Origin: Euprymna scolopes
Taxonomy: Eukaryota > Mollusca > Cephalopoda > Sepiida > Sepiolidae
Direction: 5' to 3'
DNA: 24,006 nt
Assembly: GCA_024364805.1 (NCBI GenBank)
Contig: CM044509.1
Location: forward strand, 13,610,525-13,634,530
Shown here piece by piece: positions 8,576-18,992 of this stretch. The translations under genes were made by a program, and so were the position numbers. The notes beneath the pieces are model-generated. The model had not been told where the DNA came from and did not search any database. It saw only the letters and a list, made by a program, of their open reading frames with translations. Numbering within the stretch: position 1 is the first letter of the stretch; every line of letters begins with the position of its first letter.

Positions 8576-10522
8576 TTACTTAAGGGGGCGGTTCATTAGG
8601 AATTTGTTAACATTGGACTTGAAGACATCCAAATTGTAGTCCGGAGGGAAGCAGGCAGACGGAACAGAGTTCCACAGGCGTGCAGTTCTAAGAAAGAAGC
8701 TTTGTTCATGGAATCCGCGTTTTGATTTAGGCACAGATATAGAGTGGGGGAAATTTTTCACAGTGGATTCAGCTAGACGGGTGTTTCTCGTGAAAGATTG
8801 GCGAGGGGGGACCAGAGATTGGAGTTCAGACGAGCATCTGCCATAGAAATAATGATAAAACAAGGACAGGCTCGCAACGTCTCTACTGTGGGAGAGAGGT
8901 TGCAGGGTGGAGAAAAGGGCATCCCCCACTAAGCCACAAAGTCTATTTTGTACTCTGTCAAGGCAGGATAGGCTGTTTTTAGCAGCTCCTGCCCAGATAT
9001 GGCAGCAGTATTCCATCCTTGGACGTACTTGGCTTTTATATAGATAGAGAATTGCATCAGTAGTGAGATATCTTCTGGAGCGGTAGAAGGATCCCACCAT
9101 CTTTCCAGCGACCTTGGCAACAGACTTGATGTACGTGTTCCATTTCAGATCAGGAGTAAAGGTCAAACCCAGAAGCTTGTCAAAACACGGAGCCTCACCC
9201 AGACGAGAGCCATCCATCACAATTGATGCCAGATGGGGATCAGAGCATTGATGATGTAAGGATAGGAGTTTGGTTTTAGATGCATTAAAGGAAACCAGCC
9301 ACGTCTTCCCCCACTGAACCACGCGCTCGAGATCAGAGGAGAGAGAATCAGAGAGAACTTTGTCATTTACAGCTTTTGATGTGTTGCCGTAGATGGTTGT
9401 GTCATCAGCATAGATGTCAACGAATGATTTAAGTATGTGTTTAGGGAGGTCATTGATATAGATCAGGAAGACAGTTGGGCCCAGGATTGACCCCTGGGGG
9501 ACTCCAGCATTTATATTGCAGGCCTCCGATTTTTGTCCATCGACCACTACTCTTATGAGCCTATCGGAGAGAAATGATTTAATGATTGAGAAAACATTTC
9601 CAGTTATACCGTAGCTTGAAATCTTGTGAAGTAGACCCTTATGCCATACCTTGTCAAAGGCCTTTGATATGTCAAGAGCAATTGCCCTAGAAAGAAAGCC
9701 TTTGTCAAGAGATTCACTTATCCTGTGGGATATAACTATCAGCACATCTGCGGTAGATCTTGCAGAGCGGAAACCATATTGTGTGTCACTAAGAAGGTTA
9801 TTCCTGCTGAGGTGGTTGACTATTTCTCTATTTAATATGGATTCCAGCAACTTACTCATAACACACAGGAGACTTATAGGTCTGTATTGAGAGGGAGATG
9901 ACTTATCACCTGAGTTCTTAAATATAGGGCAAACTGAAGAGGTCTTCCAGGGAGTCGGAAAGCACTTCTCCTTAAGGCAGCGCTTAAATAGTTTCGTAAG
10001 TATGGGAGCAAGTTCTGTTTGAAGCTTTTTTAACACTATAATTGGGATGCCATCAGGGCCAGTTGCTTTACTGGAATCAAGGTTCTTGATTAGCTTGGCG
10101 ACCTCATGCACGGATATTTGTATGCTACCCAGCTTGTTCTGTGTTATAGGAGGAAATATGGGGAGTTGATGGCCTTCGTCGCATAGGGTAGAATTAGCTG
10201 CAAAGTTCTTTGCAAATAGTTTGGCCTTGTCTGACGCTGACGAGATGACCTCTGGTCCATTGATAATGGTTGGGATAGAACGCACACTTCTGTTCAGGAT
10301 CCTATTTGTTATTTGCCAAAACTGGTGGGATCCAAGCCGCTGATCAGCTACCTTGGATTTAACAGACTGGGCATATAGCTCTCTTGCATTTTTTATTACT
10401 CTTTTACAGTGGTTGCTGGCAGACCTGAAAGCAGCTTTAGTTTCAGTGCATCTATTACGTTGGTAGCTATGGAAAAGTGATTTCTGTGCGGGATAGCAGC
10501 AGCACATTCTGGGGAGAACCAT
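8576..10522 (-). pseudogene. LINE reverse transcriptase ORF
   Basis: This frame of 648 codons encodes the RNA-directed DNA polymerase that copies LINE RNA at the nicked target. RT motifs appear in order: SSKATGPDGIP (about 150-160), YRPISLL (213-219), QYGFRSARST (248-257), LDISKAFDKVW (283-293, first catalytic Asp), AGVPQGSILGP (339-349), and YADD (371-374, the catalytic aspartates). The thumb and C-terminal landmarks follow: YKSQVRPRMEYCCHIWAGA, LDRVQNRL and ARLWNSVPSACF. All key RT residues are intact and no internal stop occurs. The apparent start at 10522 is not the real one: true LINE sequence in this frame begins near FHSYQRNRCTE (about 10465), because a frameshift separates it from the upstream endonuclease part. 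No RNase H domain is seen. Confidence 0.92.
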
Positions 10523-11599
10523 GGCTGGCTGTTATGTTTTTGTTGAAATTTTTTGGATGGTATGAATTGGTCTATGCCTACAATTAACCATTCGGTCAGA
10601 TCTGATACTATAGAGGACACATCCTTTTTAAACATGGAGTGCAGAGGTAAATCAGATATGAATGTACGGAAGCTATCCCAGTCAGCCATAGAGTATCGGT
10701 ATACAGTACGGTGGAGGGGTACGTCTCGGGGCTTCTTACATTTCGTTTTTATCTTAACTGATACGACGGAGTGGTCGGAGGATCTTAGAGGAGAATGAAC
10801 GGAACATGAACATAGCTCAGGGGAAGTTGATAGAAAAAGGTCTAAGAGGCTTGCATATTGACCGGGTGTATCGGGGACACGGGTGGGTCCGCGAACAATC
10901 TGAGTGAGGTCATAAGCAATGGCAAAATCATGACAAAACCTTCCCTCATCGTCTGTCTTATTTGAATGGGTCAGCCATTCCACGTTATGGACGTTGAAAT
11001 CACCACATATGTGGATGTTAGCCGAGGGATGTGAAGACAGTATGTGGTCAATTTTCTCAGATATGCTCTTAGATAGTAACTCCGCTGTTGTGGGGCCTAT
11101 AGAGGGCAAATATAAATGCAGTGGTGTTAGCAAGTGCAACCCTGAAGCACATATAGGGTAAATTAGGATCTTCTCTAGAGATATCCTTGCCACACGGGAA
11201 GCCATCCTTAATGTAGGCACATATTCCATGCCCATGGCGATCTTGGGGGTCAGATTTAGCTGTTAAATTTGAGTAATCGTTAATTATGAACTCGTCAAGG
11301 GTAGTGGTCGGTCCTATTCCAGTTTCACTTAGAAATAATATGTCCGGTTTCGTCTCCTGTAATTGGGTTTCAACCTCTGGAAGGTTGGAACGTAGACCCC
11401 TGATGTTGGAGAAGGAGACCTGGTAGTAGGGGTCTACGTTGAAAGATGGGGTTCTAGGTTTAATCGAGTTTTTATTCTGGATATATTTCATGTTGAGGTT
11501 TGGGGATTTGTGGAATAGGTCGGCATACTTGGTTAGAGCAGTACAGAGAGGGAAAGTAAGAGAGAAAAAGACAGGAAAGTTTGTTTTTTTTTGTAGCAC
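10465..11599 (-). pseudogene. LINE endonuclease domain and linker (EEP family), frameshifted
   Basis: The N-terminal part of the LINE polyprotein nicks genomic DNA to start target-primed reverse transcription. Visible landmarks are SFSNIRGLRSN (metal/active-site Asn), DILFLSETG (catalytic Glu), CGDFNVHNVEWL, and RSSDHSVVSVKI (catalytic Asp-His). All are hallmarks of endonuclease/exonuclease/phosphatase folds. The region is split over two frames: 11599 to about 11100, then about 11110 to 10465. The change occurs near FALYR / GPTTAELLSK. A second frame change near 10465 returns to the frame of the RT, so two small indels inactivate an otherwise well kept protein. The linker contains SQPWFSPECAAA, typical between EEP and RT domains. 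Confidence 0.9.
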
Positions 11600-11620
11600 A
11601 CGAAAAGGTAAAGCCGTAAT

Positions 11621-11934
11621 AATTACCCACTAGTATGGCATCGAGAGGCCCCACCAGATACTATTGCATGGTCCAGATCCACTCACCAAATGGCAATACA
11701 GCAGTCCCAGTACTTTGCGCCTGCTGATAGGACAGCCTCCTTAGTGGTTAATCCAAGGTTCGGGTCCCTGACTATCAGGCGGATAACGTCAGCCCAGACA
11801 AACGTTTACCTCCAGCACCCTTACTACTGACATGGCCACAAGGATAGACAGAGACAGAAAAATTTCCGACATCTCAGACTACTGGTCACCAAGTACTACC
11901 GACCTTTAAGCAGCTTTTTCTTCACCCTTTGTCA
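11621..11934. other. Possible LINE 5' UTR or unidentified element
   Basis: This stretch has the same raised GC content as the LINE but no open frame or recognised motif. It sits between the LINE coding start and the LTR-type fossil. Whether it belongs to the LINE 5' UTR or to the fossil is unresolved. The LINE may have inserted into the fossil, since the fossil reads towards it on the same strand. Confidence 0.35.
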
Positions 11935-12358
11935 GAAAAATCACTCATTGAATGAGGACTGAATGACAAAATAGATGAAGCGAGAGTTACTGGAGCTGCC
12001 GATAACACATCCACTGTACTCTCCATATTATTGCCGTTACTCTCTTGTCTCGTCACCACTTAAAAAGTCTTTCGCTGCCACATGTCCATCTAACCTGTTA
12101 GTGTTTCTCTTTCATTCGACCGCACGCTGGCCACATCCAGCCTATTCTTACCCTCACCTTTATGTGTCCGTCTCGTTCGGCGTCGGCTTTGTTTCTCCCC
12201 AACCACGTGGTATCCTTTTTTTTCTTTTTATTCAGACGCCACCTCGTGCACACTTGCCAATTTACATACGCGTTCAAACGCTGCTCCTGTTGCTCATATA
12301 GTCGCTTGCTGTTCATCCGTTGTCTGCTGCTGATATTTTCATACGCGCTCATATGCGC
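11935..12358 (-). mobile_element. LTR-retroelement 5' end fossil (LTR part and leader)
   Basis: On the minus strand, 12358-12055 is the second copy of the LTR-like repeat at 4863-5112, with an AATAAAA signal and ACCACGTGG box. Just beyond the shared part comes TGGTGACGAGAC, which resembles the primer-binding region next to gypsy-type LTRs. A short open leader then starts near 12026, as expected for the beginning of a gag gene. Only this 5' part survives and it is broken. The assignment to the Ty3/gypsy group is inference from layout. Confidence 0.5.
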
Positions 12359-12692
12359 TTTGTTTTATAACTAATATTTATTTCTAAAAAAAACCCGCGT
12401 TGTGTATAAAATAATTATATATATATTATGCTTATACTGGTAGGAATGAAGTTTACTTGTACGGTAGAGGTTGTCCATTTTCCTTGCAGCAGCCTTCGCA
12501 TAATTTTTTTACGTATTTGTTTCAGTTCATGTTACTTGGAATCTTAAGTCTGTTAGCTTCAATGTTAGTGTCTTGAGAAGGGCGCTATCAATAGTAGCCA
12601 CTAGTGGATGAAAAGTTTTCTTAACAGTTAAAGAGATTTGTCTTTGTAGCATGGAATGTTATTATCCAGTTCTGTCTCAATTTAACTACAGA
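12359..12692. other. Gene-free stretch
   Basis: AT-rich DNA without recognised features, apart from a short TA-rich run near 12415-12427. Confidence 0.5.
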
Positions 12693-12724
12693 CATGTTTA
12701 TTGAACTGTGTATCTATGACATGT
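12691..12724. repeat. Dispersed 25-bp exact repeat, copy 2, between GACATGT repeats
   Basis: The 25 bases at 12693-12717 equal those at 3741-3765. Here the block is flanked by direct repeats of GACATGT (12691-12697 and 12718-12724), partly overlapping the block. In copy 1 the flanks are inverted GGCCAT/ATGGCC instead. Confidence 0.7.
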
Positions 12725-12970
12725 GAACATTTACTAATGATTCAGCCATTAACTTAGATATGCGTGCGTTTGCTTTGCTCTCATATCGAGACTAAAATGT
12801 GATGTCATCGGCAAATGTGATGCCCATTCCAGACAGAATTGCATCGGTCGTTTTCGAACATCAGGTATAATAAAGATCATGTGATCGATCTTTTGAGTAC
12901 ATCTACATTCATATATTATTTAGATGTACGATCATCGAGGATAACTGTTAAGTGTTGATACATTATGTTG

Positions 12971-13391
12971 AACAAAGATGGCGGCAATAAATCAAATCGG
13001 TGAAGAATCAATGCAGTCACGATTTCGAATGTTGAGTAATTCTTAGTAACAAAGATGGCGGAAAAAGAATCAATGCTCTCACGATTTCGAATGTGGAGTA
13101 ATTCTTAGTAACAAAGATGGCGGCGAAGAATCAATGCTGTCACGATTTCGAATGTTGAGTAATTCTTAGTAACAAAGATGGCGGCGAAGAATCAATGCTG
13201 TCACGATTTCGAATGTTAAATAATTCTTAGTAATAAAGATGGCGGCGAAGAATCAATGCTGTCACGATTTCGAATGTTAAATAATTCTTAATAATAAAGA
13301 TGGCGGCGAAGAATCAATGCTGTCACGATTTCGAATGTTAAATAATTCTTAGTAACAAGGATGGCGGCGAAGAATCAATGCTGTCACGATT
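12971..13391. repeat. 61-bp minisatellite, about 6.6 units, each with AAGATGGCGG core
   Basis: Units start with AACAAAGATGG or AATAAAGATGG at 12971, 13048, 13110, 13171, 13232, 13293 and 13354. Spacings are 77, 62, 61, 61, 61 and 61 bp. The first unit has about 16 bp extra and the last is partial. Later units are nearly identical, so the array grew recently by unequal exchange or slippage. Six of the seven units contain GATGGCGGC preceded by AA or AG. This matches the known consensus of the zinc-finger factor YY1 (AAGATGGCGGC), while unit 2 reads GATGGCGGA. The array ends 60 bp upstream of promoter-like motifs. Confidence 0.95.
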
Positions 13392-13452
13392 CAGTCGCTT
13401 CAAGACAGAGCTTAACAGCGAACTGAATTGAATCCAAAATTCGATATTTTTA

Positions 13453-13510
13453 TAATGACGTCGAAAGCCTCTCATTGGTTGATTGTCTTAACCGTGGTTA
13501 TAAAAACGAT
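13453..13510 (+). promoter_or_regulatory. CRE / CCAAT / TATA-like cluster
   Basis: ATGACGTCG (about 13456, CRE-like), CATTGGTTGA (about 13474, an inverted CCAAT box) and GGTTATAAAAAC (about 13496, TATA-like) follow each other within 55 bp in the order and rough spacing of a polymerase II core promoter. Downstream I see no convincing exon, only a 23-codon frame with a good start context at 13710. Function is unproven. The cluster is noted because it adjoins the YY1-motif satellite. Confidence 0.3.
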
Positions 13511-13709
13511 CGTCGAAAGCATTGGTGTCATTCCCCCATTATCAGTGAAAAACATTTTAATAATCTTTGTTCTTTCCTTAGGTAGTCCGTACGTTACGAT
13601 TTGAAAAAAGCTAAATACAATTTTGGAATGCCAAACTGCTCCAAAAGTTGCCAAATCCGCAAAATGTAGCTTTAAAATAGCCACCTAATCTGCTTTAAAT
13701 CTGGCAACC

Positions 13710-13781
13710 ATGGAGAAGAATAAGAGAGTGACCTCCTTTTTATTAATCCTCGTTTTCAGATGTCATTATAATAATATATGA
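13710..13781 (+). CDS. Tiny ORF with signal-peptide-like start (doubtful)
   Basis: A 23-codon frame starts in a favourable context (CAACCATGG). It encodes a basic N-terminus (MEKNKR), a hydrophobic core (FLLILVF) and then RCHYNNI before the stop. It lies about 210 bp downstream of the TATA-like motif. The shape resembles the start of a secreted peptide, but there is no obvious 5' splice site to link it to further exons, and a frame this short can easily arise by chance. Confidence 0.12.
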   Translation: MEKNKRVTSFLLILVFRCHYNNI

Positions 13782-14567
13782 CCATTGTTATAAGGGTGTA
13801 AGAAACTCGCAGTAATTTTGACGTACAGCGGTCTTCAACGAAGAAAGAATTCAGCGAAACGTCATGTACAAAAGGGGGAAAAACAGTGCAAAGAAAAAAA
13901 AAACATTATCTGCCATTTATTAGTACTTATTAATTTATTTCATTTGAGTTCTATTTTTATATAAATGTTAATACACTAATATTTGTTGCGTATTATTGTT
14001 TTTTCTTTCCAAAAACCTAACTTTTTGAACTTTTTGCGCTGTGCAGAAAAATACCAGCTTTATCAAAGCACATTACCAACAAAATAACAACATGTTATAT
14101 AGCCATCAAAGTCGTATATTTCATGTATGTACAAACTCGTGCGGTCGTCGTAATTGTATATATAATTATCTATTTATAAACGATCAATGTTCGTGTCTTA
14201 GAAAGAGTGACGCATCAATGTTTGCTTATTATATATGTATAACACAAAGAACAATTAACAGCAACATTCATTTATGATGACAGGAGACAATTTTTAACAA
14301 AAATAAACATACAAAACTTTTTTTACAGTTTCGTCGTCAACGCTTCTGACTGTTAACTTACACTCGTCTTGTTGACGCTGGAACTAAGATCCTTTCAACG
14401 TTGGATTGTCATGCGAGTAAGAATATCGACAAATACCCACCCAATGATTCATTTACTAATAATGAGACACACTGAGAATGTTTAATAAACAGACCGCAAA
14501 TCTATATCAAATATATTAATATTGTAAACGGCGTGTCAAAATCTGATTACACAAGAAATAGACCAAT
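13782..14567. other. Gene-free stretch
   Basis: AT-rich DNA. The open frame at 14041-14277 (+, 78 codons, rich in Asn, Tyr, Cys) has no recognised domain and is probably chance. Confidence 0.45.
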
Positions 14568-14665
14568 AAAAAAGATGAGGAAGTTATAGCATTTGGATTA
14601 ATCGAACTACCGTTATCATCTTTGATACTATTCTACTAACGTTTCGAACTCTTAGTGCATTTTGT
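14568..14665 (+). repeat. Dispersed repeat family, copy A (+)
   Basis: Landmarks are GATGAGGA, then ATTTGGATTAATCGAACTAC, TATCATCTTTGA and AACGTTTCGAAC. The same order occurs in copies C (21663) and D (21876), and on the opposite strand in copy B (14735-14990). Copy A ends in the GTTTCGAAC box, after which similarity is lost. Confidence 0.65.
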
Positions 14666-14734
14666 TATATCGATCTCGGGGATCTATATGAAATTGCAAA
14701 CCAAACCGTAAAAACCGCATAGAATTCTGAGTTC

Positions 14735-14990
14735 GAAATAAAAAATACCCGAGTTTTACAAGACACAGATCAACAGGTTGGAGATTATATCGACCGAAAT
14801 ATTAGAAGCTTTAACCCCCAGTCATTTTACACCCTCTAGACTATGATTCAAGAAGATTATCATTTAGAACTGACCATTACTTAATACCTATATCCGTTAC
14901 GTCAGTGTTCTCCGCGAGAATAAAATCCAAGATGAGAGCAATAGTCCGAATAAATCAAACAATACTATCAATCCTCATCTAAAAAATTTC
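14735..14990 (-). repeat. Dispersed repeat family, copy B (-), facing copy A
   Basis: On the minus strand this reads AATTTTTTAGATGAGGATTG, TTCGGACTATTGCTCTCATC, about 90 bp of extra sequence, TTTCGGTCGATATAATCTCC, AACCTG, TGTGTCTTGTAAAACTCGGG, and ATTTCGAACTCAGAATTC. The order matches copy D (TCTGTCGATGTAGCCTCCGA, ACCTTCTCAGG, TGTATCTTGTCGAACTCAGG). With copy A it forms a head-to-head pair spanning 14568-14990. Confidence 0.65.
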
Positions 14991-15497
14991 CGAAATATGA
15001 AAAAAAATTCGAATATTTTATTTATTGACTATTGGATCTTGTAAACCTTTGAAATCCCGGCAATACCAATAAACTCGCATGATCTAAAACAGTTATTCTA
15101 ATCTGGTAAATAATTCTAATACTGGCAACATCGGTAACCTTGCTTGTTCTTGTCGTGGTAATAAATAACTGAGGACGGGAATGTCGGACTACCTGCCTTT
15201 CATGTAGACGCGTTTCCAGTTTGAGATCCGCGAACAATGTCCGTCGTTAGAGTTTGGGTTCGGTGTTTCTTTTTTGAACAATTGAGTGAATTAATAATCA
15301 TTTCATTTTCTTTTTGCTTCGTATTTTTTTCTTACTCTTTTTCTTCCTCTCGCCAGTACCCCCCTCTTCTTTAAATGATTCTAATTGTATTTGGCGCACA
15401 AATTTCTATCGGAATTTCCTGCCTTTGTGCATCGCAACGAAAATCGGTTCACATTCTATTTCTTTCTCTTTTCGTTATTCACCTTTCTTATTCTCTA

Positions 15498-15499
<2 letters not shown>
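14991..15499. other. Gene-free stretch
   Basis: No recognisable element. Open frames at 15022-15237 (-) and 15314-15676 (+) lack domains, and the latter runs through the (TA)n tract as an Ile-Tyr repeat, an artefact. Confidence 0.5.

Positions 15500-15545
<46 letters not shown>
15500..15545. repeat. (TA)n microsatellite
   Basis: A pure TA run of about 46 bp. Confidence 0.99.
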
Positions 15546-15547
<2 letters not shown>

Positions 15548-16099
15548 TCTGCTTCAAATGTATGTAACTATATATTAACAGGTATGCATCACTCCCCTTT
15601 TCTCTCTATATATAATATATTTATAGTGTTATACACACATAAACACACGCACATATATAATGAAATGAATGATTAATATTTATTGAAAAAATATAGTTTT
15701 AAGTCTCTTTAAATAAAATTAAAGTTACACCCTATTTGGGAATTAAGAATACAGCTTCAAATTGGCTGCGTGAATTATTCACACATTCCAGTTTTATCGG
15801 ATCCTCCAATCGTTGACTGACGTTATGAAAAGCCTGCTTCCAAATTAACTTTCATTTTAGGGTTCATTTCTGGTGGCATAAGGGAAGAATGCGAAACTAC
15901 AAAGTTTCAGTCAGCAGCAGTAATTATCATTCTTGCACTGGTGATTGTGTAAGCATGAAACACTAGTGTCTGTAGAGATGAAAAATATCATTTATTGGAA
16001 CAATTTTATTTACATATGTACATTGATGTGGTTTAATGTTGAATAAAGAACGAAAAGGCTTTGAAGCAGTGAAATGAAATATATATTAACAGAAAATAC
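15546..16099. other. Gene-free stretch
   Basis: AT-rich sequence with short CA-rich patches (about 15630-15655). No coding or element signature is seen. Confidence 0.5.
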
Positions 16100-17870
16100 A
16101 GAAACGTATATTAGTTGAGTGGGACTCCTCTCAAGTGGAAGGACAAAGTAATGTTACGACTCACTAAGTTTCAGCTCCTGACTACTCGACAGCAGAAACT
16201 GGTAACCGGAAGTGGCGTCAAGAATAGTCCATCGTCAGAATTCGTAGAGGTGACACTCGAACATCCTCTCCCAAGCTTTTTTCTTCGCAAAAGCCGTTAA
16301 TATCTCTCATGTTTAGGATTGATCATTAGTGGATCGGTGACTTTTCTTTTCCGCACCGGCCGTCGTGGTTCTCGTATTGATTGGGGAGGGGAGGTCAGGA
16401 CTGAATGTCTCGTAAACGGACTGGTACGTTGTCGTCTGATTTTGCTCTTGATGTCGCAAATAGTCGTCCTTTACTGCTTCTAGTACTACCGTTGAGTTTG
16501 TTGAATACTTCCTCTGGTGTGGGGAGAGGATATTGGTAATCTTTCAGAGCCATATTAAGGCTCGTGGAAAAAATTGCACGGACATAAATTTGATTGTTCT
16601 TTTTCGTAACGTATGCGGTAGGAGCAGCCCATTCACTGGTGTTTACTTTCGATAGTATTCCGGCCTTTTCTAGCCGATCCAGTTTCTTATCAATTTTCTT
16701 GACTGCCCCAAATGGGACATTTCGCTTCTTCTTGAAAACAGGTAGAGTGTTTCTTTTCAGCTCAAATCTGGCCTTGGTACATCTCCCTAGTTCCGATGAA
16801 AAAAACTTCCAGAAATTTTTCTTTTAACTCATTCTTTAATTGTTGTGCCCGGTAGAGTTTTCTACCTTATGTCAGAAAATGTTTATCGGTTGATCGCAGA
16901 GTTTAAGTTGCCGCATCCAATCTGTTTGGTGATGCTATTCAATGTCATAGGAATTATCAGCTCGCCCTTCAATTTTATTTTTTCGCCTGTTACTGAACTG
17001 ATTTGTTAGTTTTCCTCATGGTTGTTTTTTTTTTTTCAAGCTTTTCCACATTTGTATGTTGATGATTGATAGGTCTGAACCGGAATTTAGCTGTAAATCC
17101 ACTTTCTTGTTGGGTATGTTAACAGTTACATATTTCGGCCAGTTCCTTTTCGATTCAATGTCGGATCTCACTTATCCGGCCCTGTTATTTCTTCTATTAT
17201 TTCTGCAATGTGTCGATTTGTGACCTTTCCTGTCACACTCACTGCAAGTCTTAATTTTGTAAAAACAATCTACAGACCAATGTTTTCCGTCGCAACGTCT
17301 ATACGGACTTATGAGCGATTTTGGTTTAGAGATTAAATAACTACTCTTTGATTGTGCCGTGGTTGTCTTCTTGTTTCCTTGTTATTTTCCTGAGGGAGCA
17401 CTCCTTTAGTCTGTAACTAGCCATTCGTACGTATGATACGCCTGACTCCTCGATGTTTCTTTAGTTGTTCTTTATGCTGACTACGTGTTGGCAATCTTCA
17501 GGCAACTTTTGGAGTGTGAGCCCTTGTTCGCTTTCGAGTTTTGAGAGAACTCGTTTTACCTCGGTGTTTTTCTTTGAGATTCAACCCTGTGCAAAAATCA
17601 AACACTTGGAATCATCCACTAGTTCAGCCAGACAAAAGTCGTCGCAATGGACACAAAGATTAGATTATCTTCGTCGTCACATTTCGCCAGGTTGAAACAC
17701 TTCCATCTCTTGTGAAAAATAGTTGTATTCGGGCCGAAAAGTTCTGGTATATGTTTGACCGCCTCGGAGAATTCCAGATCGCTCGTCTTCCTGGGTAGTA
17801 AATAGTCAACGAACTTACTGTGTTCTGTGATTCCCAGTTTCCTTTAAAATAAGCGGACCTGCTCAACTAA
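16100..17870 (-). mobile_element. Ty3/gypsy-like LTR retroelement fossil (gag-pol remains)
   Basis: Read on the minus strand, pieces appear in retroelement order. First comes a gag-like region (17870 to about 17300), then a CCHC zinc knuckle (about 17290-17200). An aspartic-protease-like stretch follows (about 17110-17030), then the start of a reverse transcriptase with the family's LDRLEKAGI and EWAAPTAYV boxes (about 16700-16590). Downstream sequence (about 16440-16100) may be a pol tail. Most of the RT, RNase H and integrase is missing, so a large internal loss is likely. No flanking LTR pair was found. The element is broken in numerous places and looks old. Both ends are approximate. Confidence 0.75.
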
Positions 17871-18632
17871 TTAACGAATCCTTATGAATGTTGGTATATA
17901 TAGTCTAAAAACAGGCAAATTATTTTTTGTAAATGTTAACATTTAGGGGGTGCTTATACATACAGTTTTTATTACTTTCCTTCGTGAAAATATCGTTCTG
18001 ACTTTTGGAATATACATTCTAGGACGCCCAATGACACTATGTTTCATTTGTAAGTTTTACCATATAGGGAGTGTATACCTTGCTCCGAAGTCGACCCTCT
18101 CTCAAAAATATTGAAATAAGTTACATACAAAAAATAAGAGAAAAAGATTGCTGTAAATTTAAAATGTCAGTTATATGATTAAATATATTTTAAAACGATC
18201 GATGCGCGTATAAGCAGCAATAATATGTACGCACTTGATAAAATCGTTTACTGTTGAACGTATCATTATGAATTATGGAATATTTATTTGTAGGCAACAA
18301 GATGAGTAACGTGCACACATTATTTAATTTTTCGTAAACTTCAACATTTCAGGTGATACCATCAAAACCGTACTATATCCCATAAAAACAGCAAAATTTT
18401 TATATTTATTATTATTTACTTAGCATGGGTTTTCATTCGACTCATCAGTGATTGTGTACATGTGGTCTTCCAGCGGGAGTAAGTGAAAGAAAGGTCTCTC
18501 TATTTTCAACACTGTGCACCGTTTTTTGTAAATAACTCTATATTATCGCAACAACTTAATTCGTTGCTCACAACGACGTTTGGTATTGTCTGGAATTTGA
18601 CTGTTAATCCGCACCAGTGAAGGTCTGATTGA

Positions 18633-18635
<3 letters not shown>
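17871..18635. other. Gene-free stretch
   Basis: AT-rich DNA between the fossil and a microsatellite, with no recognised features. Part may be the degraded end of the gypsy-like fossil. Confidence 0.45.
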
Positions 18636-18688
<53 letters not shown>

Positions 18689-18693
18689 CTCTC
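18636..18693. repeat. Compound (CT)n(CA)n(CT)n microsatellite
   Basis: A CT run, then CACACACACACA (about 18671-18682), then CT again. This is a compound simple repeat. Confidence 0.97.
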
Positions 18694-18807
18694 CTCAGTC
18701 TTTTCATCCTCCATGACTCTTCATGGTCCGTTGTGCATTATTTGAATTATTCGTACTGTTCTTATCCTCAGTGCTATCTTCATATTATTTCAATAATAAA
18801 TATTAAT

Positions 18808-18828
18808 TTGACAAGAAAGTTCTTGCGG
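18808..18828 (+). repeat. Mariner left inverted terminal repeat
   Basis: Twenty-one bases that match the inverse of 20052-20072 with one mismatch. In active elements this is the transposase binding site. Confidence 0.92.
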
Positions 18829-18992
18829 AATTTTTTATCTAGATTTCAAATGATGTATTTTTAAATAAGTTTTCATTATAATACCTTTACTTTATATATC
18901 ATTTTAAAGAGCGTTTTTCGCTCTATCTAATCGTTTAAATTTCAACCGTTTTAAACAATTATGTCTTTTTTTTTCAGAACGTTGAATAAAAT

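Larger units (their letters stand above)
8465..11620 (-). mobile_element. Jockey-type LINE retrotransposon, endonuclease plus RT, near complete
   Basis: The element lies on the minus strand. It comprises an apurinic-endonuclease-like domain (11599 to about 10900), a linker, a reverse transcriptase (to 8576), about 95 bp of 3' UTR and a 17-nt poly-A tail (T-run 8465-8481). GC content is visibly higher than in its flanks, which suits a recently copied coding element. No ORF1/gag-like protein is seen upstream, so it is either 5' truncated or of a single-ORF type. The 5' boundary is uncertain. Sequence up to about 11900 has similar composition and may be its 5' UTR. TAGCAC occurs both beside the tail (8459-8464) and at about 11595, a possible but weak target duplication. 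Two frameshifts suggest moderate age. Confidence 0.9.

Noticed and set aside
9651-9890. Plus-strand open frame within the LINE
   Set aside because: Antisense shadow of the reverse-transcriptase coding sequence.
12098-12374. Overlapping frames on both strands (84 and 70 codons)
   Set aside because: Both lie in the LTR-like repeat, whose homologous copy at 4863-5112 does not preserve them.
12971-13391. CRISPR-like array
   Set aside because: Units are contiguous tandem repeats without unique spacers, in a eukaryotic context. Ordinary minisatellite.
15314-15676. 120-codon open frame (+)
   Set aside because: Held open by a (TA)n run translated as Ile-Tyr repeats. Not a credible protein.
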